DNA from: Bacteroidales bacterium
GTDB lineage: Bacteria > Bacteroidota > Bacteroidia > Bacteroidales > F082
Direction of reading: 5' to 3'
Length of the DNA stretch: 46,309 nucleotides
Assembly: GCA_017381865.1 (NCBI GenBank)
Contig: JAFOBJ010000035.1
Span: 1 to 46,309 of the forward strand
Shown: positions 8,774-16,823 of the stretch, piece after piece
Layout of the letters: each line of letters starts with the position of its first letter
Position numbering within the stretch: the stretch's first letter is position 1
Translations under genes and position numbers: made by a program
The notes under the pieces: generated by a model
What the model was told of the DNA's origin: nothing
What the model saw: only the letters and a program-made list of their open reading frames with translations
Databases searched by the model: none

Positions 8774-8866
8774 TTATTTTTTCTTCTTATGTCTATCCTT
8801 TCTTAAACGTTTTTTACGTTTGTGTGTAGACATTTTGTGTCTTTTATGTTTTTTACCGTTTGGCAT
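8774..8866 (-). CDS. 30-residue basic ribosomal mini-protein (bS22 / mS38 C-terminus-like)
   Basis: A complete ATG-to-TAA ORF encodes 30 residues, more than half of them Lys, Arg or His: MPNGKKHKRHKMSTHK then RKKRLRKDRHKKKK. The pattern KRHKMxxHKRKKRLRKxRHKKK matches the short AURKAIP1/COX24 domain proteins of Bacteroidota. That domain is also the C-terminal part of mitochondrial ribosomal protein mS38 and resembles mycobacterial bS22, which binds 16S rRNA in the small subunit. It lies 23 bases downstream of the HU gene and directly ahead of a strong terminator, so it is probably expressed with HU. The family match is from pattern memory. A ribosomal location is inferred. Confidence 0.85.
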   Translation of the reverse strand: MPNGKKHKRHKMSTHKRKKRLRKDRHKKKK

Positions 8867-8889
8867 AACTGTATATGTTTAATTATTTA

Positions 8890-9162
8890 TTATTTAACTT
8901 CGTTAGCAAAAGTTTTTGAAGGTTTGAATGCTGGAATGTTGTGTTCTGGGATGATGATAGATTTATCTTCTTTAATATTTCTTCCAACTTTTTCTGCTCT
9001 AGTTTTTCTGATGAAGCTACCAAAACCTCTTAAATAAACTGGTTCGCCTTCAGCAACAGATTTCTTAACGATATCCATGAAAGCTTCAACGACTACTTGT
9101 GTGCTTGATTTCTCAACGCCAGTTTTTTCAGCAATTTGAGCTACGATTTCTGCTTTTGTCAT
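8890..9162 (-). CDS. hup: HU/IHF-family nucleoid protein
   Basis: This 90-residue histone-like DNA-binding protein bends and compacts DNA. It has the HU fold: N-terminal helices (MTKAEIVAQIAEKTGV), the RGFGSFIRKTRAEKVGRN signature at about 45-62, and a C-terminal basic and aromatic segment (PAFKPSKTFANEVK). Length is typical. It has a clear promoter box upstream and is followed by the 30-residue basic protein and a terminator. The neighbours rng and ssb match a conserved Bacteroidota cluster, from which mutY would be expected between HU and ssb but is missing here. Confidence 0.96.
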   Translation of the reverse strand: MTKAEIVAQIAEKTGVEKSSTQVVVEAFMDIVKKSVAEGEPVYLRGFGSFIRKTRAEKVGRNIKEDKSIIIPEHNIPAFKPSKTFANEVK

Positions 9163-9204
9163 TTCTATTATTTTTTAAATGTTAATAATTAAAATTTTAG
9201 AGTG

Positions 9205-9212
9205 CAAAGTTA
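9205..9212 (-). promoter_or_regulatory. -7 promoter box of HU
   Basis: The minus strand reads TAACTTTG (TAnnTTTG consensus) about 43 bases before the HU start codon. A TTTTGCC element lies further upstream on the same strand. Confidence 0.6.
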
Positions 9213-9372
9213 AGAACTTTTTTTGATTGTGACGGCAAAAAAAACTAATTTTTTTTACTAAAAGCATTAAAAATGTGATAAGTAGCTTTTTTTTATCAAT
9301 TTTCACCTTCTTAATAATGTATATGGGTCAAAATTATTTTTGATTTTATGATTTATTCTTGAAAAATTAATG

Positions 9373-9380
9373 TAATTTTG
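9373..9380 (+). promoter_or_regulatory. -7 promoter box of ssb
   Basis: TAATTTTG matches TAnnTTTG and lies 26 bases before the ssb ATG. No clear -33 element is seen. Confidence 0.5.
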
Positions 9381-9406
9381 GTAAAAGTTTTTTAACATTT
9401 ATATTT

Positions 9407-9985
9407 ATGGCGAGTTTGAATAAAGTTATGCTTATTGGTCATCTCGGAAAAGATCCTGAGATTATATCATTTGAAAATGGAACAAAGAAAATGTCTGTTA
9501 CATTGGCGACAACAGAGCGTTATCGTGACCGTAACGGAGAATGGGCTGAACAAACTGATTGGCACAATTTGGTTGCATGGGGTAATCTTGCTCTCGATAT
9601 TGCAGAAAAAAGACGCAATTACATCAAAGGCGATTTTATGTATGTAGAAGGTCGTCTTAAAACTCGTCAATATGTTGATAGCCAAAATGTAACTCGTTAT
9701 GTGACAGAAGTTATGGTGGATAAGATGATGAGTATGGGGACAAAACGTCAAAGCAATCCTGAACAAGCTAATGCTTCTTATAATAGCTATCAGCAATCGG
9801 CTCCAAGTTATCAGCCTGCAACGCCAGCTTATCAAGCAGCTCCAGTTTATCAGCAGCCTATTGCACCTGCTCCAGTTGAATATCAATCACAACCAGTGAT
9901 GAGCGCTCCTCAGCCATCATTCAACAATCCTCCTTTGCCACAAATGCCAGACCCAGGATACGACGGTGATGATCTTCCGTTTTAA
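9407..9985 (+). CDS. ssb: Single-stranded DNA-binding protein
   Basis: This 192-residue SSB protects single-stranded DNA in replication and repair. An N-terminal OB fold (about 1-108, MASLNKVMLIGHLGKDPE) is followed by a flexible Gln/Pro/Tyr-rich linker made of repeated YQ, PAY and APVYQ units. The acidic C-terminal tip DDLPF recruits partner proteins. The start is the ATG after a promoter box. Downstream, a long octamer-repeat hairpin with a T-tract separates it from gldE. The ssb-gldE-gldD order is a conserved Bacteroidota arrangement. Confidence 0.97.
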   Translation: MASLNKVMLIGHLGKDPEIISFENGTKKMSVTLATTERYRDRNGEWAEQTDWHNLVAWGNLALDIAEKRRNYIKGDFMYVEGRLKTRQYVDSQNVTRYVTEVMVDKMMSMGTKRQSNPEQANASYNSYQQSAPSYQPATPAYQAAPVYQQPIAPAPVEYQSQPVMSAPQPSFNNPPLPQMPDPGYDGDDLPF

Positions 9986-9987
9986 AA

Positions 9988-10100
9988 GTTGCTGAGCTAC
10001 TAAGTTGCTGAGCTACTAAGTTGCTGAGTTACTAAGTTGCAGAGATTATAAAAAAACTTAGTATCTTAGCAACTTAGCAACTTAGTATCTTTATTTTTTC
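9988..10100 (+). terminator. Octamer-repeat hairpin forming a terminator after ssb
   Basis: Tandem 8-base units of the types GTTGCTGA and GCTACTAA fill 9988-10044. After an A-rich 12-base spacer, the same units recur inverted at 10057-10089. Left arm 10012-10044 pairs with right arm 10057-10089 over 33 positions, about 25 of them matched. A T-rich tract follows at 10089-10100. The structure looks like an intrinsic terminator built from repeats. Confidence 0.7.
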
Positions 10101-10101
10101 G

Positions 10102-10109
10102 TATCTTTG
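10102..10109 (+). promoter_or_regulatory. -7 promoter box of gldE
   Basis: TATCTTTG matches the Bacteroidota -7 element exactly and follows the repeat-built terminator directly. It overlaps the first possible TTG start of gldE (10107), which rules that start out. Confidence 0.7.
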
Positions 10110-10133
10110 CACTCGAATTTAAATATCTTTATT

Positions 10134-11483
10134 TTGGAAATAGCTTCAATAGACCCTCTTATATGTATGCTGACATTGTCGGCAACGGAACCTTTTTTTA
10201 TTGGCGTATCAGCTAAAGTCGTTTTTTGTTTAATATTAATGTGTGCCTTGTTGCTTTGCTCGGCAATGGCTTCTTCAAGCGAAACAGCTTATTTTTCATT
10301 GCAACCAAACGACATCAACGAACTGGAATCTTCACAAAACCATAACGAACAACTGGTTCTCGAAATACGCCAAAAACCAAAAACTCTTCTTGTTACAATA
10401 CTTATTTTCAATAATTTAGTAAATATATCAATCACGATATTTTCTACTTACATCATGAGTATGATGTTTAATTTGGCGGTCAATCCTGTTGCGGCATTCA
10501 TCTTAAACGTTATCGTGGTGACATCATTGATATTGCTTGTAGGTGAAATGATTCCTAAAGTTTATGCTTCTAAAAAAGCAAAATCAATCGCAGTGTTAAT
10601 GGCTCCAATATTGAAAGTGCTTATCTTGATTTTCAAACCGTTAAGTAATGTTTTTGTCTCGTCAACATCTTTCATTGATAAGAAATTAGTGAAAAAAACA
10701 GGCTCTATCTCATTGAGCGACCTTTCAACTGCGGTAGATATAGCAACGGAAGAAGGAAGTTCTCCAGAAGAAAAAAATATGCTTAAAGGCATCGCTACAT
10801 TTGGAGAGAAAGAAGTCAGCGACATTATGCGTCCTCGCGTAAATATGTTTTCTGTTTCTTTAGAGACTGATTTTGAAGAACTTATGAAACAAGTCGTCGA
10901 TAAAGGATTTTCTAGGATTCCTGTGTATGATAAAGACCTTGACGATGTTAAAGGCATACTTTACGTTAAAGATTTGCTTCCTTATATTGATGAAAAGGAT
11001 TTCGCATGGCAGAAATTGTTGCGCCCTGCGTTCTTCGTACCAGAAAACAAAAAAATCAATGATTTGTTCCAAGATTTTAGAGCAAAGAAAATACATATCG
11101 CTATCGTTGTTGATGAATATGGCGGAACATCGGGATTGGTGACATTGGAAGATATCGTGGAAGAAATCGTCGGCGACATCAGCGATGAATTTGATAAAGA
11201 ACCTGAAAACGATAATTATAAGAAAATCGATAATGAGACGTATATATTTAAAGCTCAGATAAGTATCGTCGATTTCTGTAAAGTTTTCGGTATCAATGAC
11301 GATTATTTTGAAGAAATAGAAGGCGAATCTGATACACTCGCCGGAATTATTCTGGAAATGGAAGGCCGAATTCCTGAAATGGGATTCAAATGTTCATACA
11401 AAGAATTCACTTTCGAGATAGTCGAGTCTGATAACAAACACATTATTAAAATAAAAGTGATACGAAAAGATGAAAATATTTAA
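10134..11483 (+). CDS. gldE: GldE-like CBS-domain membrane protein (CorC/HlyC family)
   Basis: This integral membrane protein has a DUF21/CNNM-type N-terminal domain with 3-4 helices (signature SAMASSSETAYFSL). A pair of CBS domains follows (DIMRPRVNMFSV... and VDEYGGTSGLVTLEDIVEEIVGDI), then a C-terminal CorC_HlyC domain. In Bacteroidota the gene downstream of ssb and upstream of gldD is gldE, linked to gliding motility and to proteins of the CNNM/CorC cation-transport family. The start is uncertain. A TTG at 10107 falls inside the promoter. I chose the TTG at 10134; the ATG at 10167 is the alternative. The stop is followed at once by the heptamer array of gldD. Confidence 0.88.
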   Translation: MEIASIDPLICMLTLSATEPFFIGVSAKVVFCLILMCALLLCSAMASSSETAYFSLQPNDINELESSQNHNEQLVLEIRQKPKTLLVTILIFNNLVNISITIFSTYIMSMMFNLAVNPVAAFILNVIVVTSLILLVGEMIPKVYASKKAKSIAVLMAPILKVLILIFKPLSNVFVSSTSFIDKKLVKKTGSISLSDLSTAVDIATEEGSSPEEKNMLKGIATFGEKEVSDIMRPRVNMFSVSLETDFEELMKQVVDKGFSRIPVYDKDLDDVKGILYVKDLLPYIDEKDFAWQKLLRPAFFVPENKKINDLFQDFRAKKIHIAIVVDEYGGTSGLVTLEDIVEEIVGDISDEFDKEPENDNYKKIDNETYIFKAQISIVDFCKVFGINDDYFEEIEGESDTLAGIILEMEGRIPEMGFKCSYKEFTFEIVESDNKHIIKIKVIRKDENI

Positions 11484-11484
11484 T

Positions 11485-11589
11485 AGACAACGGACAATGG
11501 ACAACGGACAACAGTCAAAAGGTAAAATGCTCAAAGCTCAAAGCTCTGGGTTCAAAGTTCTTAGTTCTTAGTTCATTGTTAATTGCTCT
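11485..11589 (+). repeat. 15-unit heptamer array overlapping the 5' end of gldD
   Basis: Fifteen 7-base units run in unbroken register from just after the gldE stop into the gldD signal-peptide coding region. They drift in sequence from GGACAAC to AAGCTCA to TAGTTCT to TTGTTAA. Several adjacent units are identical or nearly so (two TTCTTAG in another rotation). Because 7 is not a multiple of 3, gain or loss of one unit changes the frame between any upstream start codon and gldD. Confidence 0.9.
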
Positions 11590-12136
11590 GTTTTCTTCCT
11601 GCGATAATAAGCAATATCAACCAAAACCAAGAGGCTACTTTAGAATAGATTTTCCTGAAAAACAATATGTTAAGCTTGATAGTATGAGCTATTACAGCTT
11701 CGAATATCCAACATATTCTATTATAACTCCTGATTATCTTTCTCTTCAAGAAAAAGAATGGGTCAATGTGGAATATCCAGCTTACAAAGGTACGATTCAT
11801 ATCAGCTATAAGACTGTAAATGATAATCTTAACGTATATCTTGAGGATTCATATTCAATGATGACTAAGCATATTTCTCGTGCTATGGGAATTAGAGATA
11901 GTGTTATCGTGAATCCTGATAGAAAAGTTTATGGATTGGTTTATTTTCTTGAAGGAGAAGGAGTTGCGTCACCAATGCAGTTCTATCTTACAGATAGTGT
12001 AAACCATTTCATGAGAGGCTCCCTTTATTTTAATGTTAAAACAAACAACGACTCTCTCGCTCCTGTTATCGATTTTATCCTCGACGACGTTCGTCATCTC
12101 ATTGAAACTATAGAGTGGAAGACGGTTGAAAATTGA
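11576..12136 (+). CDS. gldD: Gliding-motility lipoprotein GldD (start disrupted or phase-variable)
   Basis: The mature part begins at a lipobox cysteine (ALFSSC) and has the GldD signature KPRGYFRIDFPEKQY. GldD is a lipoprotein needed for gliding motility in Flavobacterium; in Bacteroidales its role is less clear. The first usual start codon in frame is this TTG, which leaves only eight residues before the Cys. The open frame continues upstream without ATG and encodes a plausible signal peptide, so a CTG at 11546 is possible. The nearest ATG (11527) is out of frame by one heptamer and meets TAG at 11569-11571. The stop TGA lies in a second heptamer array. The product call is firm, the start is not. 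Confidence 0.82.
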   Translation: MLIALFSSCDNKQYQPKPRGYFRIDFPEKQYVKLDSMSYYSFEYPTYSIITPDYLSLQEKEWVNVEYPAYKGTIHISYKTVNDNLNVYLEDSYSMMTKHISRAMGIRDSVIVNPDRKVYGLVYFLEGEGVASPMQFYLTDSVNHFMRGSLYFNVKTNNDSLAPVIDFILDDVRHLIETIEWKTVEN

Positions 12137-12216
12137 AAACTGAAAATTGAAAGTCAATAGTCAGAGTCAAAAGTTAAAAAAATCTTTCGTCTTTTGTCTT
12201 TTGTTTTTTGACTTTT
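12125..12216. repeat. Heptamer repeats at the 3' end of gldD
   Basis: TTGAAAA, CTGAAAA and TTGAAAG units with a 7-base period supply the last codons and the TGA stop of gldD. They continue into TCAATAG/TCAGAG units and, after an A-run, TGTCTTT-type units up to the corA promoter. Confidence 0.8.
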
Positions 12217-12218
12217 TT

Positions 12219-12226
12219 TATCTTTG
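12219..12226 (+). promoter_or_regulatory. -7 promoter box of corA
   Basis: TATCTTTG matches the Bacteroidota -7 consensus. A TTTG lies 22 bases upstream (12193-12196). The leader to the corA ATG is about 70 bases. Confidence 0.65.
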
Positions 12227-12301
12227 CACGAATTTTTTACCAATACATCTTATGTAGGATTCACATTATAGTTATTCATTTATCAAAGAAAGGGGGAAAC
12301 C

Positions 12302-13222
12302 ATGATAGAAACATTAACAGTAGGCAAACTGAAATGGCATCATATTACAGACCCGACGGAAGAAGATTTCGTTGAATTAAGAGACAAATTTCATTTTCAC
12401 CCTCTTGATATTGAAGACTGTAAGTCTGTGAACCAACGTCCAAAGATTGACATTTATGACGATTATTATTTCGTCATCCTGCAATATCCAGATTTCGATA
12501 GACAAGACAAATTCATTTTTCCAAAAGAAGTGAAGCTCTTCTGGGGCAAGGATTATATCATCACTTTGGAAAGAAAACGCTGGCATGTAAGCCAACTGTT
12601 TAATGAATACAACGAACGTGATGATAATTCATTGGTAAAAGAACTCGCAACATCCGATATTCTCCTTTATCGTATCATAGAAAAATTGATGAAAGAATCT
12701 CTCTATCTTTTGAAGAAGATAGGCTTTGAACTTGAAATGCTTAATAAAGAACTCTTTGGAAGCAAGCAAGTTAGAATCATCGAGAGAATATCTGTTACAA
12801 GAAAAAATATCATAACAATCAATACAATCTTCAAGCCACAACTTAGAATGTTCCACAGTTTTGAAACTGGTCAGATTAAAGGTTACGGCGACGTGGAATT
12901 CATGGAAGACTACTGGGGTAATATCCTCGACTACTACCAAAAGGTATGGGATATGACGGAAGACCACGAAGATTTGATTGAAGGTCTGTCGAAGACATTT
13001 GATTCTATGCAGACTAATAAGACGAATGAAATTATGAAGATGCTCACTCTTCTTTCGTCAATCATACTTCCTCTTACTTTTATCACAGGTCTTTTCGGAA
13101 TGAATGTGATGTTCCCGTTTATCACTTCAACCAAGGTCGCATTTTGGATTATCATCGGAGTGATGCTGGTAGTAAGTGTAGCTTTGATATATTTCTTCAA
13201 ACATAGAAAATGGTGGCAATGA
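12302..13222 (+). CDS. corA: CorA-family magnesium/cobalt transporter
   Basis: This 306-residue CorA protein should form a pentameric divalent-cation channel in the inner membrane. A large cytoplasmic N-terminal domain with long helices precedes two C-terminal transmembrane segments. The selectivity motif GMN is at 266-268 (as FGMNV). A basic, aromatic C-terminus (KHRKWWQ) follows the second helix. An unusually strong ribosome-binding site (GGGGGA) lies a few bases before the ATG. It is transcribed alone between the gldD repeats and a terminator shared with the convergent SulP gene. Confidence 0.95.
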   Translation: MIETLTVGKLKWHHITDPTEEDFVELRDKFHFHPLDIEDCKSVNQRPKIDIYDDYYFVILQYPDFDRQDKFIFPKEVKLFWGKDYIITLERKRWHVSQLFNEYNERDDNSLVKELATSDILLYRIIEKLMKESLYLLKKIGFELEMLNKELFGSKQVRIIERISVTRKNIITINTIFKPQLRMFHSFETGQIKGYGDVEFMEDYWGNILDYYQKVWDMTEDHEDLIEGLSKTFDSMQTNKTNEIMKMLTLLSSIILPLTFITGLFGMNVMFPFITSTKVAFWIIIGVMLVVSVALIYFFKHRKWWQ

Positions 13223-13225
13223 GCA

Positions 13226-13256
13226 ATTGACAAAAGTCTAAAGACTAATGACTAAA
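13226..13256. repeat. Heptamer repeats downstream of corA
   Basis: Units AGTCTAA, AGACTAA, TGACTAA and AGATTTT follow each other with a 7-base period between corA and the terminator. Confidence 0.6.
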
Positions 13257-13284
13257 GATTTTTGGCAACATTGCAAGATAAAAA

Positions 13285-13307
13285 AAGGATGGTAATTTAC
13301 CATCCTT
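13285..13307 (-). terminator. Intrinsic terminator of the SulP gene
   Basis: A perfect 11-bp inverted repeat (AAGGATGGTAA / TTACCATCCTT) with a one-base loop lies between the convergent corA and sulP genes. A run of T follows on the minus strand. Confidence 0.88.
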
Positions 13308-13341
13308 AATTGTTTATTGTCAATTTTCAGCTTTCAATTTT

Positions 13342-15072
13342 TTATTTTATTGTCGCTGCTACTTGTTCTGCTCTAGCAAGAGCCTTGTGGATGTGGTCAA
13401 GAACATTTTCTTCGCCAACCATATCAACGATGCCAGCTTTCTTGATTGCTGCGTGAACGTTTTGGTTAACGCCAGATAAGATTATGATATGACCTTCGTC
13501 TTGTGCTGATTTGATGAAAATCTCAAGGTTGTGAACACCTGTTGCATCGATGAAACTTACCTTACGCATTCTGATGATACGAATTGTGTTGTCGGTGCGA
13601 CGATGTGATAATTCTTCAAATTTATTAGCGATACCGAAGAAGAATGGACCTTCGATTTCATATACTTCAGTGTGGTTTGGAACCATAAGTCTTTCGTCTT
13701 GTTCGCCGTCGCTGTGAACGTCTAACTCATCTTGAATGACAGAGATGTTTGTGCTTTCCATGATACGTTTGATGAATAAGATGACAGCCAAAACCAAACC
13801 GATTTCGATAGCGATGGTGAGGTCGAAGATGACGGTGAGCAATAATGTTGTGAAGAGAACAGCGATGTCGCTTCTTGATTGTTTGCACATTGAAACGATA
13901 GTCTTCCAGCCGCTCATGTTATAAGACACAACGATAAGAACACCAGCGAGGCATGACATTGGGATGAGACCGACAAGGCTGCCTAAGAATAACAACACTA
14001 ATAACAATACTAAAGTATGGACGATGCCAGCTACTGGAGTGCGGCCGCCGTTGTTGATGTTTGCCATGGTACGAGCGATAGCGCCTGTTGCAGGGATGCC
14101 GCCGAAGAATGGAACCACTACGTTAGCAATACCATTACCGATGAGTTCTGTGTTTGAGTTATGTCTGTCGCTGATGACACCGTCGGCAACCATAGCTGAG
14201 AGTAATGACTCGATGGCGCCTAACATAGCGATAGTAAATGCTGCTGGAAGCACCTTTTGTGCTGTTGAGAATATTGTTTCGCCTTCTGCTATTGCAGGCA
14301 TTCTGAATGATGGAAGACCTGAAGGCAATTCGTATAAGTCGCCGATAGTCTTGATAGAATCGACGCCTGCATATTTTTTCAAAACCCAAGTGATGACTGT
14401 CATGACTATGATTGCCAATAATGAGCCAGGGATTTTCTTTGAAATCTTTGGAGTGAGTACGATAATCAAGATGCTGAGCACACCTATTAATAATGCCCAC
14501 CAGTTGATGTTGGAGATGTTTTGGAAGTAACATGCCCATTTGTCGATGAAGTTGGCTGGCACGTTGCTGATGCCGAGACCGAAGAGGTCGTTCATCTGTG
14601 TTGAGAAGATGGTGATGGCGATACCGCCTGTGAAACCAACGATGATAGGATAAGGCATGAACTTGATGATGCTGCCGAGTTTGAAAGTACCCATGAGAAT
14701 CTGCATGATACCAGCGAGGATTGTAGCGATGGCAAGGCCTGCAAGACCGAATTGCTGGATGATGCCGTAGATGATTACGATGAATGCACCTGTTGGACCG
14801 CCAATCTGTACTTTAGAGCCGCCGAGAGCTGAGATGATGAAACCAGCCATGATAGCTGTTACGAGACCTTCTGTTGGACCAACGCCAGATGCGATACCGA
14901 AAGCGATGGCCAAAGGAATTGCGACAATACCGACGATGATACCTGCCATCGCGTCTTTAGCGAACATCTGTTTGTTGTAATTCTTTAATGTTGAAAATAA
15001 GCGAGGCTTAAAATCAATAGAAAATTTACGGCTTTTCTTAGCCTTTGTGTTAACAGTATTTGTTTCTGTCAT
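13342..15072 (-). CDS. SulP-family inorganic anion transporter with STAS domain
   Basis: This 576-residue SLC26/SulP permease has a cytoplasmic N-terminus, a multi-helix transport domain (about 35-430), and a C-terminal STAS domain (about 445-565, with the IRMRKVSFIDATGVHNLE segment). The SulP motif region is GGSKVQIGGPTGAF near residues 84-97. Family members move sulfate, bicarbonate, dicarboxylates or other anions, and the substrate cannot be decided from sequence. It is a single-gene unit with a promoter box at 15145-15152 and a terminator at 13285-13307. The start is an ATG followed by a basic N-terminus. Confidence 0.93.
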   Translation of the reverse strand: MTETNTVNTKAKKSRKFSIDFKPRLFSTLKNYNKQMFAKDAMAGIIVGIVAIPLAIAFGIASGVGPTEGLVTAIMAGFIISALGGSKVQIGGPTGAFIVIIYGIIQQFGLAGLAIATILAGIMQILMGTFKLGSIIKFMPYPIIVGFTGGIAITIFSTQMNDLFGLGISNVPANFIDKWACYFQNISNINWWALLIGVLSILIIVLTPKISKKIPGSLLAIIVMTVITWVLKKYAGVDSIKTIGDLYELPSGLPSFRMPAIAEGETIFSTAQKVLPAAFTIAMLGAIESLLSAMVADGVISDRHNSNTELIGNGIANVVVPFFGGIPATGAIARTMANINNGGRTPVAGIVHTLVLLLVLLFLGSLVGLIPMSCLAGVLIVVSYNMSGWKTIVSMCKQSRSDIAVLFTTLLLTVIFDLTIAIEIGLVLAVILFIKRIMESTNISVIQDELDVHSDGEQDERLMVPNHTEVYEIEGPFFFGIANKFEELSHRRTDNTIRIIRMRKVSFIDATGVHNLEIFIKSAQDEGHIIILSGVNQNVHAAIKKAGIVDMVGEENVLDHIHKALARAEQVAATIK

Positions 15073-15144
15073 GACAAAAAAAACTTTGAATTATAATACT
15101 TTATAAAATTTTTTAAGAAATTTTCACTGATTTTTTTGAAGTTG

Positions 15145-15152
15145 CAAAGATA
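15145..15152 (-). promoter_or_regulatory. -7 promoter box of the SulP gene
   Basis: The minus strand reads TATCTTTG. It lies about 73 bases upstream of the ATG. Confidence 0.6.
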
Positions 15153-15159
15153 AGAAAAA

Positions 15160-15257
15160 TTAGGAGTTAGGAATTAGGAGTTAGGAATTATTTTTTTGAA
15201 CTCTGAACTCTGACTTATAGACTCAGCAACTCAGCAACTCAGTAACTCAGCAACTTA
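15160..15257. repeat. Heptamer and octamer repeat cluster between SulP and glyA genes
   Basis: Alternating TTAGGAG and TTAGGAA units (period 7) are followed by GAACTCT units and then by AACTCAGC/AACTCAGT units (period 8). Confidence 0.88.
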
Positions 15258-15266
15258 AAAAAAAGA

Positions 15267-15289
15267 AGCGCCACTGTAACAGTAGCGCT
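15267..15289 (-). terminator. Intrinsic terminator of glyA
   Basis: The inverted repeat AGCGCCACTG / CAGTAGCGCT has one mismatch and a TAA loop. On the minus strand it is followed by CTTC and eight T. Confidence 0.85.
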
Positions 15290-15296
15290 CCATATA

Positions 15297-15332
15297 CTTA
15301 GTGTCTCAGTGTCTCAGAGACTTAGTGTCTTA
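15297..15332. repeat. Octamer repeats at the glyA 3' end
   Basis: Units CTTAGTGT, CTCAGTGT, CTCAGAGA, CTTAGTGT and CTTAAAAT repeat with an 8-base period and stop three bases from the glyA stop codon. Confidence 0.8.
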
Positions 15333-15335
15333 AAA

Positions 15336-16616
15336 TTACCAAGCGAACAATGGGAATTCTGACATCATTTCGTTGACTTTTTCTCTTACAGCTGTCAATT
15401 TAGCTGTGTTGTCGATGTTGCTGATAACGTCGTCGATGAGTTCAACGATTGGTTCCATATGTTCTTCTTTAAGACCGCGTGTTGTGATAGCAGGAGTACC
15501 GATGCGGAGACCTGATGTTTGGAATGGTGAGCGGCTGTCGAATGGAACCATGTTTTTATTAACTGTGATGTCGGCTTGAACGAGTGTGTTTTCAACCATT
15601 CTACCTGTTACTTCAGGGAATTTAGAACGGAGGTCGATGAGCATGAGGTGGTTGTCTGTACCGCCTGAGATGATGTTGTAACCTCTGTCTGTGAAAGCTT
15701 TAGCCATCACTGTAGCGTTTTTCTTAACTTGGAGGATATATTCGAAGTATTCATCTGAAAGAGCTTCGCCGAAAGCAACAGCTTTACTTGCGATGACGTG
15801 TTCGAGTGGACCACCTTGTACGCCTGGGAATACTGCGCTGTTGAGGAGAGCTGACATCATTTTAACTTCGCCCTTAGGAGTTGTGAGACCCCATGGGTTT
15901 TCGAAGTCTTCACGCATCAAAATCATACCGCCGCGTGGACCACGGAGTGTCTTGTGTGTTGTTGTTGTGATGATGTGACAGTAATCCAATGGGTCGTTGA
16001 GGATACCGCGAGCGATGAGACCTGAAGGGTGTGAAACGTCAGCCATCAAGATAGCACCGACTTTGTCAGCGATTTCGCGCATGCGTTTGTAGTCCCAGTC
16101 GCGTGAATATGCTGAAGCACCAGCGATGATGAGTTTAGGTTTTTTCTCGAGAGCTACTTTTTCCATGTTGTCGTAGTCAACGCGGCCTGTTTCAGGGCTT
16201 ACTTGGTATGCTACTGGATTGTAGAGGATACCTGATGAGTTGACAGGAGAACCGTGTGAGAGGTGACCGCCGTGTGCGAGGTCGAGGCCCATGAATGTGT
16301 CGCCTGGTTGCAAACATGTGAGCATAACAGCCATGTTAGCTTGTGCGCCAGAGTGTGGCTGTACGTTTGCGTATGTAGCGTTGAATAATTCGCATGCTCT
16401 TGCTATTGCGATTTCTTCTGTTTGGTCAACTATTTGACAACCACCATAATAACGTTTGCCAGGATAACCTTCAGCATATTTGTTTGTTAATACTGAACCC
16501 ATAGCTTTCAAAACTTGATCGCTGACGAAGTTTTCTGAAGCGATAAGTTCGATGCCGTGCATTTGGCGTTGTTTTTCTTTACGAATCAAGTTAAAAACTT
16601 TAGTGTCTTTTTTCAT
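15336..16616 (-). CDS. glyA: Serine hydroxymethyltransferase
   Basis: This 426-residue PLP enzyme interconverts serine and glycine with tetrahydrofolate, feeding one-carbon metabolism. The PLP-binding lysine is K222 in the motif [14 protein letters not shown]. The N-terminal IELIASENF block, the [14 protein letters not shown] block and [11 protein letters not shown] (about 192-202, the variant common in Bacteroidota) are intact. Length is normal. It has its own promoter box upstream and terminator downstream. Confidence 0.97.
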   Translation of the reverse strand: MKKDTKVFNLIRKEKQRQMHGIELIASENFVSDQVLKAMGSVLTNKYAEGYPGKRYYGGCQIVDQTEEIAIARACELFNATYANVQPHSGAQANMAVMLTCLQPGDTFMGLDLAHGGHLSHGSPVNSSGILYNPVAYQVSPETGRVDYDNMEKVALEKKPKLIIAGASAYSRDWDYKRMREIADKVGAILMADVSHPSGLIARGILNDPLDYCHIITTTTHKTLRGPRGGMILMREDFENPWGLTTPKGEVKMMSALLNSAVFPGVQGGPLEHVIASKAVAFGEALSDEYFEYILQVKKNATVMAKAFTDRGYNIISGGTDNHLMLIDLRSKFPEVTGRMVENTLVQADITVNKNMVPFDSRSPFQTSGLRIGTPAITTRGLKEEHMEPIVELIDDVISNIDNTAKLTAVREKVNEMMSEFPLFAW

Positions 16617-16692
16617 GATTTATCTATTTAATTGATATTTAATAAATTACATTATTTAAGCGCAGTACTAAACATCTTGCGCTTTGAACTCT

Positions 16693-16700
16693 CAAAGGTA
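16693..16700 (-). promoter_or_regulatory. -7 promoter box of glyA
   Basis: The minus strand reads TACCTTTG (TAnnTTTG), about 77 bases upstream of the start codon. I saw no riboswitch fold in the leader. Confidence 0.55.
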
Positions 16701-16743
16701 TGATTTTTTTTTGAATAAAAAAGAATTTTGTAAAAAAATGCTG

Positions 16744-16820
16744 TTGACTATTGACCATTGACTATTGGCTATTGACCATTGAACTTTAATTATGCATTAT
16801 GCATTATGCATTATGAATTG
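16744..16820. repeat. Heptamer arrays (TTGACTA type, then ATTATGC type)
   Basis: TTGACTA/TTGACCA/TTGGCTA units with a 7-base period run to about 16785. Three ATTATGC units and one ATTATGA follow. This is the left flank of the REP-like block in the glyA/polyprenyl-synthase gap. Confidence 0.88.
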
Positions 16821-16823
16821 AAT

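Noticed and set aside
9160-9406. Hidden mutY fragment
   Set aside because: No stretch in either strand reads as a MutY segment; the gap holds only AT-rich promoter DNA.
10107-10133. TTG start of gldE at 10107
   Set aside because: This TTG is part of the TATCTTTG promoter box, so the transcript would begin after it.
13964-14530. 188-residue plus-strand ORF
   Set aside because: It is the antisense shadow of the SulP transporter; composition is that of reversed membrane-protein codons.
16617-16700. Glycine riboswitch or other riboswitch upstream of glyA
   Set aside because: The leader is only about 70 bases and AT-rich; no conserved fold or motif is visible.
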